Shown here one piece after another: positions 7,308 to 14,546 of a stretch of 36,471 bases of DNA (position 1 is the stretch's first letter; the number at the start of each line of letters is the position of its first letter). The position numbers and the translations under genes are program-made. Source of the DNA: Candidatus Cryosericum terrychapinii. Lineage in GTDB: Bacteria; Caldisericota; Caldisericia; Cryosericales; Cryosericaceae. The DNA is taken from positions 1 through 36,471 of the forward strand of contig NZ_QXIS01000031.1 of NCBI RefSeq assembly GCF_003570925.1. Direction: 5' to 3'. The notes under the pieces are model-generated. The model was not told the origin of the DNA. It did not search any database and saw only the letters and a program-made list of their open reading frames with translations.

Positions 7308-8672
7308 ATGAGGCAGCGGCTGAGCTTCTGGCAGAAGTTCTTCTACGGATTTGGTGATACCAGCAATACCGTCTCGTACACGATTACCTCACTCCTCTTT
7401 CTGTTCTTCCTGACGGACGTGGCGCATCTGAATCCCGCGCTGGCGGGTGTCGTCCTCCTGGCGGGCAAGTTCTGGGATGCTGTAACTGACCCGTTGACGG
7501 GCTATATTTCTGATCATCTCCGTACGCCCTTTGGCCGCCGCCGACCGTTCTTCATCGGAGCAGCCCTCCCGTTTGCCCTGACGTTTGTTCTCATGTGGAT
7601 CGTTCCACAACAGCTATCGCAAGGGGGACTGTTCGTTTACTATGCGTTTGCCTACTCGCTGCACATAACGTTCTTCACTGCATACGCGGTCCCCTACCAG
7701 GCGCTTGCCGCAGAGTTGACGGGAGACTACGACGAACGGACCGCCCTCAACTCGTTTCGCATGTTCTTCTCTATCATTCTGGGACTCGTTGCGGCTGTCG
7801 TTCCTCGCGCCATTGTCGAGAGATTCGTTTCCGCGCCGCGGGGCTACGTCGCCATGGCGTGGGTAGCCGCAGCCATCATCGTCGTCCCACCGATCGTGGT
7901 GTTTGTCACAACGCGGGAACCGCCACTCGCCGCCGTGGGCCGTCGCGCGCGGGACAGTTTCATGGCCGAAGTCCAGCAGGTTCTTGCCAACAAGCCGTAC
8001 AGGGCCGCTCTGCTCATGTACCTCTTCACGTGGATGGGCGTGGATGTCGTGTCTGCGGTGTTTCTCTACTACGCGACATACGTGGTACATATGGAGGCAC
8101 AGAGCTCGCTCCTGTTTGCCATCCTCTTCGTTACCGCCGTTCTGTTTCTCCCGTTCTGGGTCTGGGCATCCGGGCGTCTGGGCAAGAAGACGGCGTACAT
8201 CGCGGGGACGGCATTTGTGGTGTGTGTGCTGGCGGTCATTGCCGCTGTCCCGGTCCCCAGTCCATGGGTGGTCTATACACTCCTCTTCCTCGCCGGCATC
8301 GGCATCAGCAGTTCGCACGTCCTGCCGAGCGCAATCATCCCCGACTGCATTGAACTCGACGAACTCGAAAGCGGCACGCGGCGTGAGGGCATGTACTACG
8401 GCTTCAGCACATTTCTTCAGAAGCTTGCTTCAGCAGGCGGCATCGCACTTGTCGGCGTGATGCTGAGCGTGGGAGGATACGTCGCCGGAGTGGTACAGTC
8501 TCCCCGCTCGGTCTTGACGATCCGGCTGCTCGTCGGAGGTTTCTCGGGACTCATCTTCCTGGGAGGAATTGTGGCCATGCTGTTCTATCCCATCACACGC
8601 GAACGGTACCAGGACATCCAGCGGCAGCTGGCTGAGCGGAAAGCTGCTGTTCCTCCGGGAACGGGCGTATGA
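7308..8672 (+). CDS. GPH-family (MelB-like) sugar/cation symporter, MFS fold
   Basis: This 454-residue, about twelve-helix membrane protein belongs to the glycoside-pentoside-hexuronide:cation symporters. The N-terminal pattern KFFYGFGDTSNTVSYTITS, then GKFWDAVTDPLTGYISDH and the loop RTPFGRRRPFF are characteristic; the Asp residues of the DAVTDP helix correspond to the cation site in MelB. A second-half motif, DCIELDELESGTRREGMYYG, matches the conserved central region of the family. The ATG at 7308 comes 7 bases after the IscU-like gene without a recognisable ribosome-binding site, suggesting coupling. The 3' end overlaps the next gene by 4 bp (ATGA). The substrate is unknown; a glycoside is the default, but distant members carry other solutes. 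Confidence 0.88.
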   Translation: MRQRLSFWQKFFYGFGDTSNTVSYTITSLLFLFFLTDVAHLNPALAGVVLLAGKFWDAVTDPLTGYISDHLRTPFGRRRPFFIGAALPFALTFVLMWIVPQQLSQGGLFVYYAFAYSLHITFFTAYAVPYQALAAELTGDYDERTALNSFRMFFSIILGLVAAVVPRAIVERFVSAPRGYVAMAWVAAAIIVVPPIVVFVTTREPPLAAVGRRARDSFMAEVQQVLANKPYRAALLMYLFTWMGVDVVSAVFLYYATYVVHMEAQSSLLFAILFVTAVLFLPFWVWASGRLGKKTAYIAGTAFVVCVLAVIAAVPVPSPWVVYTLLFLAGIGISSSHVLPSAIIPDCIELDELESGTRREGMYYGFSTFLQKLASAGGIALVGVMLSVGGYVAGVVQSPRSVLTIRLLVGGFSGLIFLGGIVAMLFYPITRERYQDIQRQLAERKAAVPPGTGV

Positions 8673-9808
8673 AGGCCGTCGTAGAAGAAGTCTTGACCAG
8701 GCGAGGGCTCCGGGAATTCGTCGAGTTCCCATACCGCCTCTACCGTGGGCACCATGCCTGGGTGCCGGTCCTCCGTTCAGAGATGATGGCGATTGTCACC
8801 GGGCGCGCTGGTTTTGTCCTCAAGGACAACCCGCACGCATTCTTCGTCACACGCGACGAGAAGGGCCGGGTCTCGGGCCGCATAGCGGTTCTGGTCGACA
8901 CGAAGCTCAGCGCGGCCAAGAGTGTGCAATATGGTGCCTTCACGCTGTTTGACGTGGTCGACGATTGGGACCAGGCCAAAGCCTTGCTCGATGCCGGCAC
9001 GAGCTGGCTGCGGAGTCGAGGTATGCAAGTGGTGAAGGGCCCGGTCTCGCCGACCAATGGCGATGACTACCATGGCATGCTGGCCGTGAACTTCGATGAC
9101 CCCCCGATGATGTATACCAACTACAATCATGCCTACTACAACGCGTTCATGCAGCGCTACGGTTTCACCGTGGATACCCGCCTGGGGGCTTGGCGCTTTG
9201 ACGTGCGCACGGTGAACGATCACCGCGAGAAGCTGGTGCAGAAGGTCATGGCGCGTGACCACTACCATGTCGACAACGCGGACATGAATAACCTGGAGGG
9301 AACCGCCCGCGACATCAAGCGCATCCTGGATGAGGCGATGCCTGTGGAATGGGCTGATCTGGCACCTCCTTCTATCGAGGACGTACGTATCATGGTGCGT
9401 GACATGAAGAAGTTCGTGCGGCCCGAGATGGTTGCAATCGCCAGGACCGATGACGGGCGCCCGATCGGGCTGGTCGCCTCGTCCGCGGACTATAATCAGG
9501 TGTTCCGACGCATGAACGGACGGCTGTTTCCCTTCGGGTGGCTGACGTTCCTCCTGTCTCGCAATCGGATTGACGCCGGGCGTGCGCTAGTGATGTTCGT
9601 CGTTCCCGACTATCGATACAGGGGAGTTCCTGCAGCGATGTTCTCCAAGCTGTTCGCCTGGGGGCGTACGCACGGCTATCGCGTAGCCGAGGGGTCGCTG
9701 GTCGGCGAGGAAAATGTGCGTAGCTGGCGCGAGATCGAAGGGGCAGGCGGCATCCGCTACAAGACCTGGTATCTCTACCAGATGGCTCTGGACGGCCAGA
9801 ATTCATGA
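8669..9808 (+). CDS. GNAT-fold acyltransferase-like protein, YghO-type
   Basis: This 379-residue cytoplasmic protein resembles a family of large GNAT-like proteins with an N-terminal EFVEFPYRLYRGHHAWVPVL segment, central GPVSPTNGDDYHGML and PPMMYTNYNHAYYNAFM stretches, and a C-terminal GNAT-like half containing VMFVVPDYRYRGVPAAMFSKLF. The central region is typically found where such proteins bind an acyl donor, but I see no clean acetyl-CoA Arg/Gln-x-x-Gly-x-Gly/Ala motif other than RYRGVP. The gene overlaps the symporter by ATGA. No substrate can be assigned. Confidence is moderate for the family and low for any reaction. Confidence 0.6.
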   Translation: MKAVVEEVLTRRGLREFVEFPYRLYRGHHAWVPVLRSEMMAIVTGRAGFVLKDNPHAFFVTRDEKGRVSGRIAVLVDTKLSAAKSVQYGAFTLFDVVDDWDQAKALLDAGTSWLRSRGMQVVKGPVSPTNGDDYHGMLAVNFDDPPMMYTNYNHAYYNAFMQRYGFTVDTRLGAWRFDVRTVNDHREKLVQKVMARDHYHVDNADMNNLEGTARDIKRILDEAMPVEWADLAPPSIEDVRIMVRDMKKFVRPEMVAIARTDDGRPIGLVASSADYNQVFRRMNGRLFPFGWLTFLLSRNRIDAGRALVMFVVPDYRYRGVPAAMFSKLFAWGRTHGYRVAEGSLVGEENVRSWREIEGAGGIRYKTWYLYQMALDGQNS

Positions 9809-9826
9809 TACCGTCACGTAGAGAGG

Positions 9827-9977
9827 TTGACGCGGAGTCCTGTCGGGACAAAATAACTATATGACAACTATAGCGATGGACACCTGCATCTGTGAAACGG
9901 AGCATACCGAGGGGCGTCGCTAGTCGCATATATCTACACTGAACATGCGAAGCCTCCCGGAGACGGGAGGCTTTTTT
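9827..9977 (+). ncRNA. Structured 5' leader of the serK-like/cysM operon, candidate attenuator or riboswitch
   Basis: A -35-like TTGACG (9827-9832) precedes a leader that reaches the ATG at 10011. Within it are a CTATA/TATAG hairpin (9857-9861 with 9869-9873), a 7-bp stem AGCGATG/CGTCGCT (9872-9878 with 9915-9921) enclosing about 36 bases, a perfect 6-bp stem TCGCAT/ATGCGA (9924-9929 with 9945-9950), and directly after it the terminator stem. Only 33 bases separate the terminator from the next start codon, too few for a separate promoter. The next operon is therefore probably transcribed through this terminator, making it a regulated attenuator. I see no match to SAM-I, T-box or cobalamin consensus elements. 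Confidence 0.45.
9951..9977 (+). terminator. Intrinsic terminator or attenuator hairpin
   Basis: A perfect 9-bp stem, AGCCTCCCG with CGGGAGGCT, closes a GAGA tetraloop and runs straight into six T residues (9972-9977). It could end the 2050-9808 transcript, or act as the regulated terminator of the leader upstream of the cysteine genes, or both. Confidence 0.88.
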
Positions 9978-10010
9978 GGTAACTGGAGAGCTCGCAGAGA
10001 AGGAGAAAGA

Positions 10011-10439
10011 ATGACGATAACGCTGGTACGGATAGACGCCTTGCGGCAACACGAGCAGGTTCTGAACAAGCACATGATGAGAATCCAGCGCGATCTGGTA
10101 CGGGACGACATGATCAAGGACCTCATCATCGTGGACCAGCGGACCATGGTTATCCTGGACGGCCATCACCGTTACAACGCTCTCAAGCGCATGGGGTACA
10201 AGTACGTGCCGGTCTATCTCGTCGACTACAGCAGTGACCGCATAGCAGTCGTTGCCTGGAGAACTGGCGAACATGTCACGAAGGCAGAGGTCATGCGAGC
10301 GGGCCTCACCGGGAACCTCATGCCTGCCAAGACCTCGCGCCACATCGTTCCGGACAGACCCCATGGTGTCAACGTACCTCTCGCGGTACTAAAGGAGAAA
10401 CCACATGACGACAAATTCCATCTTGGACCTCATCGGTAA
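10011..10439 (+). CDS. ParB/sulfiredoxin-fold protein, candidate free L-serine kinase (SerK/SbnI-like)
   Basis: This 142-residue protein has the ParB/Srx nucleotide-binding core: ITLVRIDALRQHEQV, then LIIVDQRTMVILDGHHRYNA and LKRMGYKYVPVYLVDY. The DGHHR loop is the signature shared with the archaeal serine kinase SerK and staphylococcal SbnI, which phosphorylate free L-serine to O-phosphoserine; true ParB proteins carry a GERR-type loop there. SerK and SbnI are about 240-250 residues, so this is a short form lacking most of their C-terminal domain. The gene starts at an ATG with AAGGAG seven bases upstream and overlaps cysM by 35 bp. That context supports supply of O-phosphoserine to the synthase. 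The kinase call is inference; a regulator is the alternative. Confidence 0.6.
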   Translation: MTITLVRIDALRQHEQVLNKHMMRIQRDLVRDDMIKDLIIVDQRTMVILDGHHRYNALKRMGYKYVPVYLVDYSSDRIAVVAWRTGEHVTKAEVMRAGLTGNLMPAKTSRHIVPDRPHGVNVPLAVLKEKPHDDKFHLGPHR

Positions 10440-11292
10440 CACACCGGTCGTCGAACTCCAGCACTTCAGCACAAACCCGGAGGTTCGCATCCTGGCAAAG
10501 CTGGAGGGCAACAACCCCGGAGGATCCCTCAAGGACCGCCCCGTCCTCGCGATGTTCAGGGACGCCGAGGAGCGAGGGGTGCTGAAGCCCGGTGCTCAGC
10601 TGCTGGAAGCCACCAGCGGGAATACCGGGATTGCCCTGGCGATGATCGCGGCTCTGCGTGGCTACAGGTTCCGTGCGGTGATGGCCGAGAGCGCGAGCAT
10701 CGAGCGGCGAAAGGTCATGAAGATGTTCGGCGCGGATATCGTGCTCACCGACGCCGCCGGCGGCACGAATCTGGCCATCAAGACTGCACAGCAGATGCTT
10801 TCGGAGGATCCGTCATGGGTCAACCTCAACCAGTTCGAGAACAGCGCCAACCCGCGTTCACACGAGGAGACAACCGGTCCTGAGATACTGCGGGACGTCC
10901 CTGACGTGACCCATGTTGTCGCCGGCATGGGTACAGGTGGCACGTTGACTGGACTGTCCGCCTTCATGCACAGGCAGGCGCCACAGGTGAAGGTTGTCGG
11001 GGTCGAGCCGATTGCCGGCAGCAAGATCCAGGGTCTGCGAAACATGGCAGCCTATACACCGGGTATCTTCAGCTTCGACAACCTGGACGTAACGCTGCGG
11101 ATGACCGAGGACGCCCCAGCCTTTGGCATCGCTCGTGAAATCTACCGCAAGGAAGGCATCAGTGTCGGCATCTCCTGTGGTGCGGCCCTCTGGGGAGCCA
11201 TGGAACTGGCCCGCACGCTGGAGAGCGGTGTGATTGTGGTCATCTTCCCCGACCGGGGCGATCGCTACGCCAGCACGGCGCTTTTCGAGTAG
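10405..11292 (+). CDS. cysM: Cysteine synthase, CysM type (possibly O-phosphoserine-dependent)
   Basis: This 295-residue PLP enzyme makes cysteine from an activated serine and a sulfide donor. Lys43 in GGSLKDRP binds the cofactor, TSGNTG (residues 70-75) holds the substrate carboxylate, and GMGTGGTLTG binds the PLP phosphate. NNPGGSLKDRP and ESASIERRKVMKMFGA are CysM-like rather than CysK-like. A GLRNM segment (Arg212) appears, from memory, to line up with the Arg220 region of Mycobacterium tuberculosis CysM, which recognises O-phosphoserine. The preceding SerK-like gene fits that donor. The start overlaps the upstream gene by 35 bp, with AAAGGAG eight bases before the ATG. A bidirectional terminator follows. 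Confidence 0.9.
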   Translation: MTTNSILDLIGNTPVVELQHFSTNPEVRILAKLEGNNPGGSLKDRPVLAMFRDAEERGVLKPGAQLLEATSGNTGIALAMIAALRGYRFRAVMAESASIERRKVMKMFGADIVLTDAAGGTNLAIKTAQQMLSEDPSWVNLNQFENSANPRSHEETTGPEILRDVPDVTHVVAGMGTGGTLTGLSAFMHRQAPQVKVVGVEPIAGSKIQGLRNMAAYTPGIFSFDNLDVTLRMTEDAPAFGIAREIYRKEGISVGISCGAALWGAMELARTLESGVIVVIFPDRGDRYASTALFE

Positions 11293-11302
11293 CGTTTCTG
11301 GT

Positions 11303-11442
11303 GATAAACGAAAAAGGCCTCCGGCTGCTACGGAGGCCTTTTTCATCTCTGGAAGGAGGTTGGTATGAAGTCTGTTTCACCACCTCTAGTACACGGATGC
11401 CCGTGTGGACGTTCAATCCGTTCTTCACAGTGGGTTCACCCG
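11303..11442. repeat. 140-bp direct repeat, copy A
   Basis: This stretch aligns without gaps with 14190-14329, at roughly 85 percent identity. It begins GATAAACGAAAAAGG, contains the bidirectional terminator, then GGAGGTTGG/CCACCTC, which can pair as a second hairpin, and ends TTCACAGTGGGTTCACCCG. It lies between the convergent cysM and PaaK-like genes. Copies A and B have the same orientation and bracket the PaaK-like/acyltransferase gene pair. Confidence 0.85.
11311..11343. terminator. Bidirectional terminator between cysM and the PaaK-like gene
   Basis: AAAAAGGCCTCCG (11311-11323) and CGGAGGCCTTTTT (11331-11343) form a perfect 13-bp inverted repeat around GCTGCTA. Each strand therefore has a GC stem followed by five T residues, suited to the convergent genes on either side. 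Confidence 0.88.
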
Positions 11443-11464
11443 CGACATGACTACGTCAGCGGGA

Positions 11465-12823
11465 CTAGGAATTATCTATACCTTCCGACTTCAGACCTGT
11501 GAAGCGCTTGTACTTGGCCATGGTTTCCGGAAGTCGTATGGCCTCTATTCGGATATCCACGTCGGCATCGATTGCGTAGCTGGACAATTCGCCTGTCAGG
11601 CGGTTCCTCAGCCTTTCGGTCACGGCAGCCTTTGCCTCATCTGTCGAGTCAAACAAGTCAATCGCGACCTCCAGTCTGGAATGAGAGATCTGGCTGACCC
11701 GGAATTCCCGGATGCTGTCGCTGGTCGTGATGATCCATCGGCTCACCAGATCAGGGTAGACGGGCTGCAGGACGTGATCCCTGTTCCAGAGGTAGAGGAC
11801 GTCGTCATTCCTTCCCAGTACCTTCTCGATGACTCTGAAGGAGCTGCCGCAGGGGCAGCGCTTGCCCAGCTGGATGAGGTCATTCATCTCGTACCGTATC
11901 AGGGGCTGCGCGGTGTTGATGAGATTTGTCAGGAGCATTGTTGTTGCCAGGGGCCCTGGGCGATCCACCGGCTGCCCATCCTTGTCATAGAGTTCGATAT
12001 ACACCAGGTCCTCGTTGATGTGCAGGTTGCCGCACCGGCAGGTGCTTCCGATCTGCCCTTCACTGGCCTGGTATATCTCGATGACGTGCGTTCCAAAACA
12101 CGCCTGGAAACGTTCCTTCTCCTCCTTTTCCAGCACCTCCGCGTAGCAGACGATCATCTGAAGCGGCTTCTTGATCGTGCCGGCCCAGGGCAGCAGTTGC
12201 CTGACAAGGCTGGGGGGCGCCATCAGGATGTTGATGCGGTCGTGGTTGATCCGGCTAATGATTTCATCGACTGGTGTCATGGTGGTCAGATAATTCACGT
12301 GAATGAAGGGGGCATTGACGTCCTCGAAGCCCTGACTGAAGACCCTGAGCAGAAACAAGATGCGGAAGGGGAGATCCCTGTATGGCAGGCCGCTCCTGGC
12401 CAGGAAGACAAAGGGAAGCCGCTCGGTCATCGCCTTTGGCGTGATGTAGATCCCCTTGTTGCCGCTGGTGCCACTGGATAGGCCGATCACATATTGGTCC
12501 TGATAGTAGCCCAGGTATTCCCTGTGAAGGTCCTTCTGGACGGCATAGTCCCGGACCGCCTCGAGTTTCAGGCCGCATGTGTTGATATCGTCGAAATGTT
12601 CCATCATCATCTGTTTGTTGATAGTCGGCAGCCGCTGGAAGTCCTCCAGACTCTTCACGGATAAGCCTCTGTAGAGGTCGCGGTAGAAGGGCGAGTGTTC
12701 TACGGAGAACGCAACCAGCTTCTGCAGTTCCGAGAGCTGGTACGCGCGAATCTCCTCTTCGGAGAATCGGTACAGATGCCTGTTCAGAAGCCGGTAGTCA
12801 CGGATGCCCTGGAGGATGTTCAT
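11465..12823 (-). CDS. PaaK/CapK-family adenylate-forming enzyme
   Basis: This 452-residue cytoplasmic enzyme belongs to the ANL superfamily branch of phenylacetate-CoA ligases, coenzyme F390 synthetases and CapK proteins, which activate a carboxylate as acyl-AMP. The phosphate loop is SSGTSGNKG (116-124); YQASEG (251-256) matches the A5-type motif; RYEMNDLI and IEKVLGRNDD follow in the expected order. CRCG (262-265) and a later CPCG resemble the metal-binding cysteines of this branch. The start at 12823 lies 6 bases after the acyltransferase-like gene's stop, so both are co-transcribed with this gene second. A CapK-like role, activating an acyl group for the membrane partner, is inference. 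Confidence 0.82.
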   Translation of the reverse strand: MNILQGIRDYRLLNRHLYRFSEEEIRAYQLSELQKLVAFSVEHSPFYRDLYRGLSVKSLEDFQRLPTINKQMMMEHFDDINTCGLKLEAVRDYAVQKDLHREYLGYYQDQYVIGLSSGTSGNKGIYITPKAMTERLPFVFLARSGLPYRDLPFRILFLLRVFSQGFEDVNAPFIHVNYLTTMTPVDEIISRINHDRINILMAPPSLVRQLLPWAGTIKKPLQMIVCYAEVLEKEEKERFQACFGTHVIEIYQASEGQIGSTCRCGNLHINEDLVYIELYDKDGQPVDRPGPLATTMLLTNLINTAQPLIRYEMNDLIQLGKRCPCGSSFRVIEKVLGRNDDVLYLWNRDHVLQPVYPDLVSRWIITTSDSIREFRVSQISHSRLEVAIDLFDSTDEAKAAVTERLRNRLTGELSSYAIDADVDIRIEAIRLPETMAKYKRFTGLKSEGIDNS

Positions 12824-12829
12824 TGCCTG

Positions 12830-14056
12830 CTACTCTCCCGCGATCCCGTTCAGCTTGCGCTTCTTCTCGCTCGTGCCGAAGTGGTCGAGTACCCTGCAGT
12901 AGAAGTACTCCAGGCCGTACCGGAACTGGACCTTCTCCCAAAGCATCAGGAAGAAGCCCCAGCAGAGGGCAAGTGCGCCCCCGTAGAGGAGCGCGGCGGG
13001 CAGACCGAAGTGGAGGCCAGGGACAAAAAGCGACAGGACCCGGTAGATACAGGCGCTGATCACACTCTCCAGGAAGAACGCCGTCAGACCGGCGACGCCG
13101 AAGCGGTAGATGAAGGCGCTGACAGAGGATATGCGCCGGGCGTCTTCCTCGCGTCTGAAATCATAGTGCCGGAGAGCGACCAGCATCATGCCTAGGAACA
13201 GTCCCAGTTGCGCAGTCATGATCGCATACCACTTCAGGTCGATGCTCCTCTGAAGCATGGTATCGGGAAGGCCGATGTACAGCAGCACGCCCGTCGTCAG
13301 GAGTGCAAGGCTGAGCGGAAGCGCTGTGCGCACGAGCGAATGCCATCCTCGCTCTTTCAGCATGGAAGCCAGCCATGCGCCCATGAGTCCAAACGCCAGA
13401 TAGGGCAACAACGGGTTGTTCTTGTTGACGAATCCGTTCAGGAGAAGGACCATGCCAAGTTGTTTTCCGGCCACGGCCTTCAGGTAGATGTCATACAGAG
13501 GGATGCGGACCAGTGAGAAGAGGAAGACGCCGAGAGCAGACAGCAGATAGAAGGATGACCAGCTATGGAGCTTCTTGTTCCTTACCCATCGATTGGCAAG
13601 GACGAAGATCAGTCCCATGATGAGGATGTTCATGCCGACCATGGTCAGACTGTCGATGTAAAGGACTCTCTCAGACAGCACCGTCGATATCCTGCCGTAC
13701 CGGATCAGATCGACCAGCATGCTATTGTTCACGCTTCTGGTCTCAAAATGGACGAGTCCCGCCCCAGTGAAGATGAAATAGGCGTATCCGACGGCCAATA
13801 TGAACAAGCCACCGACGGTATTGAAGACCAGGATCTTCTTCGGTCCGTATCCAGCATCTGCTTTTTGGTGAAGCTGCAGGGTGTGAGCTGTACCGCTGAT
13901 CATGGCAAAGAGACCCGCGAACATCAGCAAGAGGCCGATGATCGTAACAATCAGCGGGGGATTGTTGAAGTCCAGATCATATAGACCGTCGAAGTAGTAG
14001 AAGGCGGAGTGCAACCACACCACGCTGAACACGCCCAAGCCCCTCAGGATATCCAA
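12830..14056 (-). CDS. Polytopic acyltransferase-like membrane protein
   Basis: At least 408 residues with about ten hydrophobic segments. The N-terminal LDILRGLGVFSVVWLHSAFY resembles the first helix of acyltransferase-3/HGSNAT-like membrane acyltransferases, where a helix-1 His is catalytic. The TTG at 14056 is the only canonical start, yet homologous-looking sequence (KRQYLGLDILRG) extends upstream. The frame is open to a TAG at 14120-14122 and offers only ATT codons (14095, 14119) as further starts. Either a rare ATT start is used or the 5' end has been lost beside repeat B. The likely role is to transfer an acyl group to an extracytoplasmic or membrane acceptor, with the PaaK-like neighbour supplying activated acyl. 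The assignment rests on the N-terminus and topology. Confidence 0.65.
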   Translation of the reverse strand: MDILRGLGVFSVVWLHSAFYYFDGLYDLDFNNPPLIVTIIGLLLMFAGLFAMISGTAHTLQLHQKADAGYGPKKILVFNTVGGLFILAVGYAYFIFTGAGLVHFETRSVNNSMLVDLIRYGRISTVLSERVLYIDSLTMVGMNILIMGLIFVLANRWVRNKKLHSWSSFYLLSALGVFLFSLVRIPLYDIYLKAVAGKQLGMVLLLNGFVNKNNPLLPYLAFGLMGAWLASMLKERGWHSLVRTALPLSLALLTTGVLLYIGLPDTMLQRSIDLKWYAIMTAQLGLFLGMMLVALRHYDFRREEDARRISSVSAFIYRFGVAGLTAFFLESVISACIYRVLSLFVPGLHFGLPAALLYGGALALCWGFFLMLWEKVQFRYGLEYFYCRVLDHFGTSEKKRKLNGIAGE

Positions 14057-14189
14057 GCCCAGATACTGTCTCTTCGTGAGGACACGCCTCTCAATGACGA
14101 AATGGCAATTGTCATCAATCTATCAGAAGGATATCCGGAAACAGACAAGAACACAGAGGCGTGCCGACTTGGCAGCAAATTGAGTTGAT

Positions 14190-14329
14190 GATCAATGAAA
14201 AAGGCCTCCGGCTGCTACGGAGGCCCTTTTCGTTCTGGGAAGGAGGTTGGTATGAAGTCTGTTTCGCCACCTCTAGTACACGGATGCCGGGGCGAACGTT
14301 CGACTCATTCTTCACAGTGTATTCACCCG
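14190..14329. repeat. 140-bp direct repeat, copy B
   Basis: Second copy of the 11303-11442 repeat, same length and orientation, with scattered substitutions. Its terminator hairpin is AAAAAGGCCTCCG (14198-14210) with CGGAGGCCCTTTT (14218-14230), one substitution shorter than in copy A. The right end abuts a decayed EamA transporter fragment, and the left end lies about 70 bases upstream of the acyltransferase-like reading frame. Confidence 0.85.
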
Positions 14330-14529
14330 TGGCCTGTTCATGCAGACCAGAAGCCCGGTAAGGATGAATCCACTTCCGATGATGGTCTGCGCGGTGACGT
14401 GCTCATGGAGAACCAGCATGCCGAGGTACGCGATAGCAGCAACAAGCGCGGGGTGGGTGGCGACTGTAGCGATGACATTGCCGCCCCGAGGTTGAACAGT
14501 CCCCAGGCATTGCGCTTCGACGGGTTCAC
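14312..14529 (-). pseudogene. Frameshifted 3' remnant of an EamA/DMT-family transporter
   Basis: Reading the minus strand, one frame gives NAWGLFNLGAA (about 14510-14475), and a different frame then continues NVIATVATHPALVAAIAYLG, MLVLHEHVTAQTIIGSGFIL and TGLLVCMNR to a stop at 14312. Joined across the frameshift, this is the last helix pair of an EamA domain, with its characteristic E-x-L/V-T and GxxxIxxG pattern. The 5' part of the gene is absent because cobO occupies the adjacent DNA. The tail of the fragment lies inside repeat B. It is a decayed leftover, probably from the rearrangement that placed the repeats. Confidence 0.65.
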
Positions 14530-14546
14530 TGGCTCCGTCCGGCGGG

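Noticed and set aside
9390-10364. 324-codon minus-strand open frame
   Set aside because: It spans the GNAT-like gene, the leader terminator and the SerK-like gene in antisense; no recognisable protein.
11405-12481. 358-codon plus-strand open frame
   Set aside because: It is antisense to the PaaK-like gene, has no ribosome-binding site or family motifs, and reflects the codon bias of the real gene.
11303-14329. Composite transposon formed by the two 140-bp repeats
   Set aside because: The repeats contain no transposase gene and no terminal inverted repeats, and I cannot identify target-site duplications, so an insertion sequence cannot be claimed.
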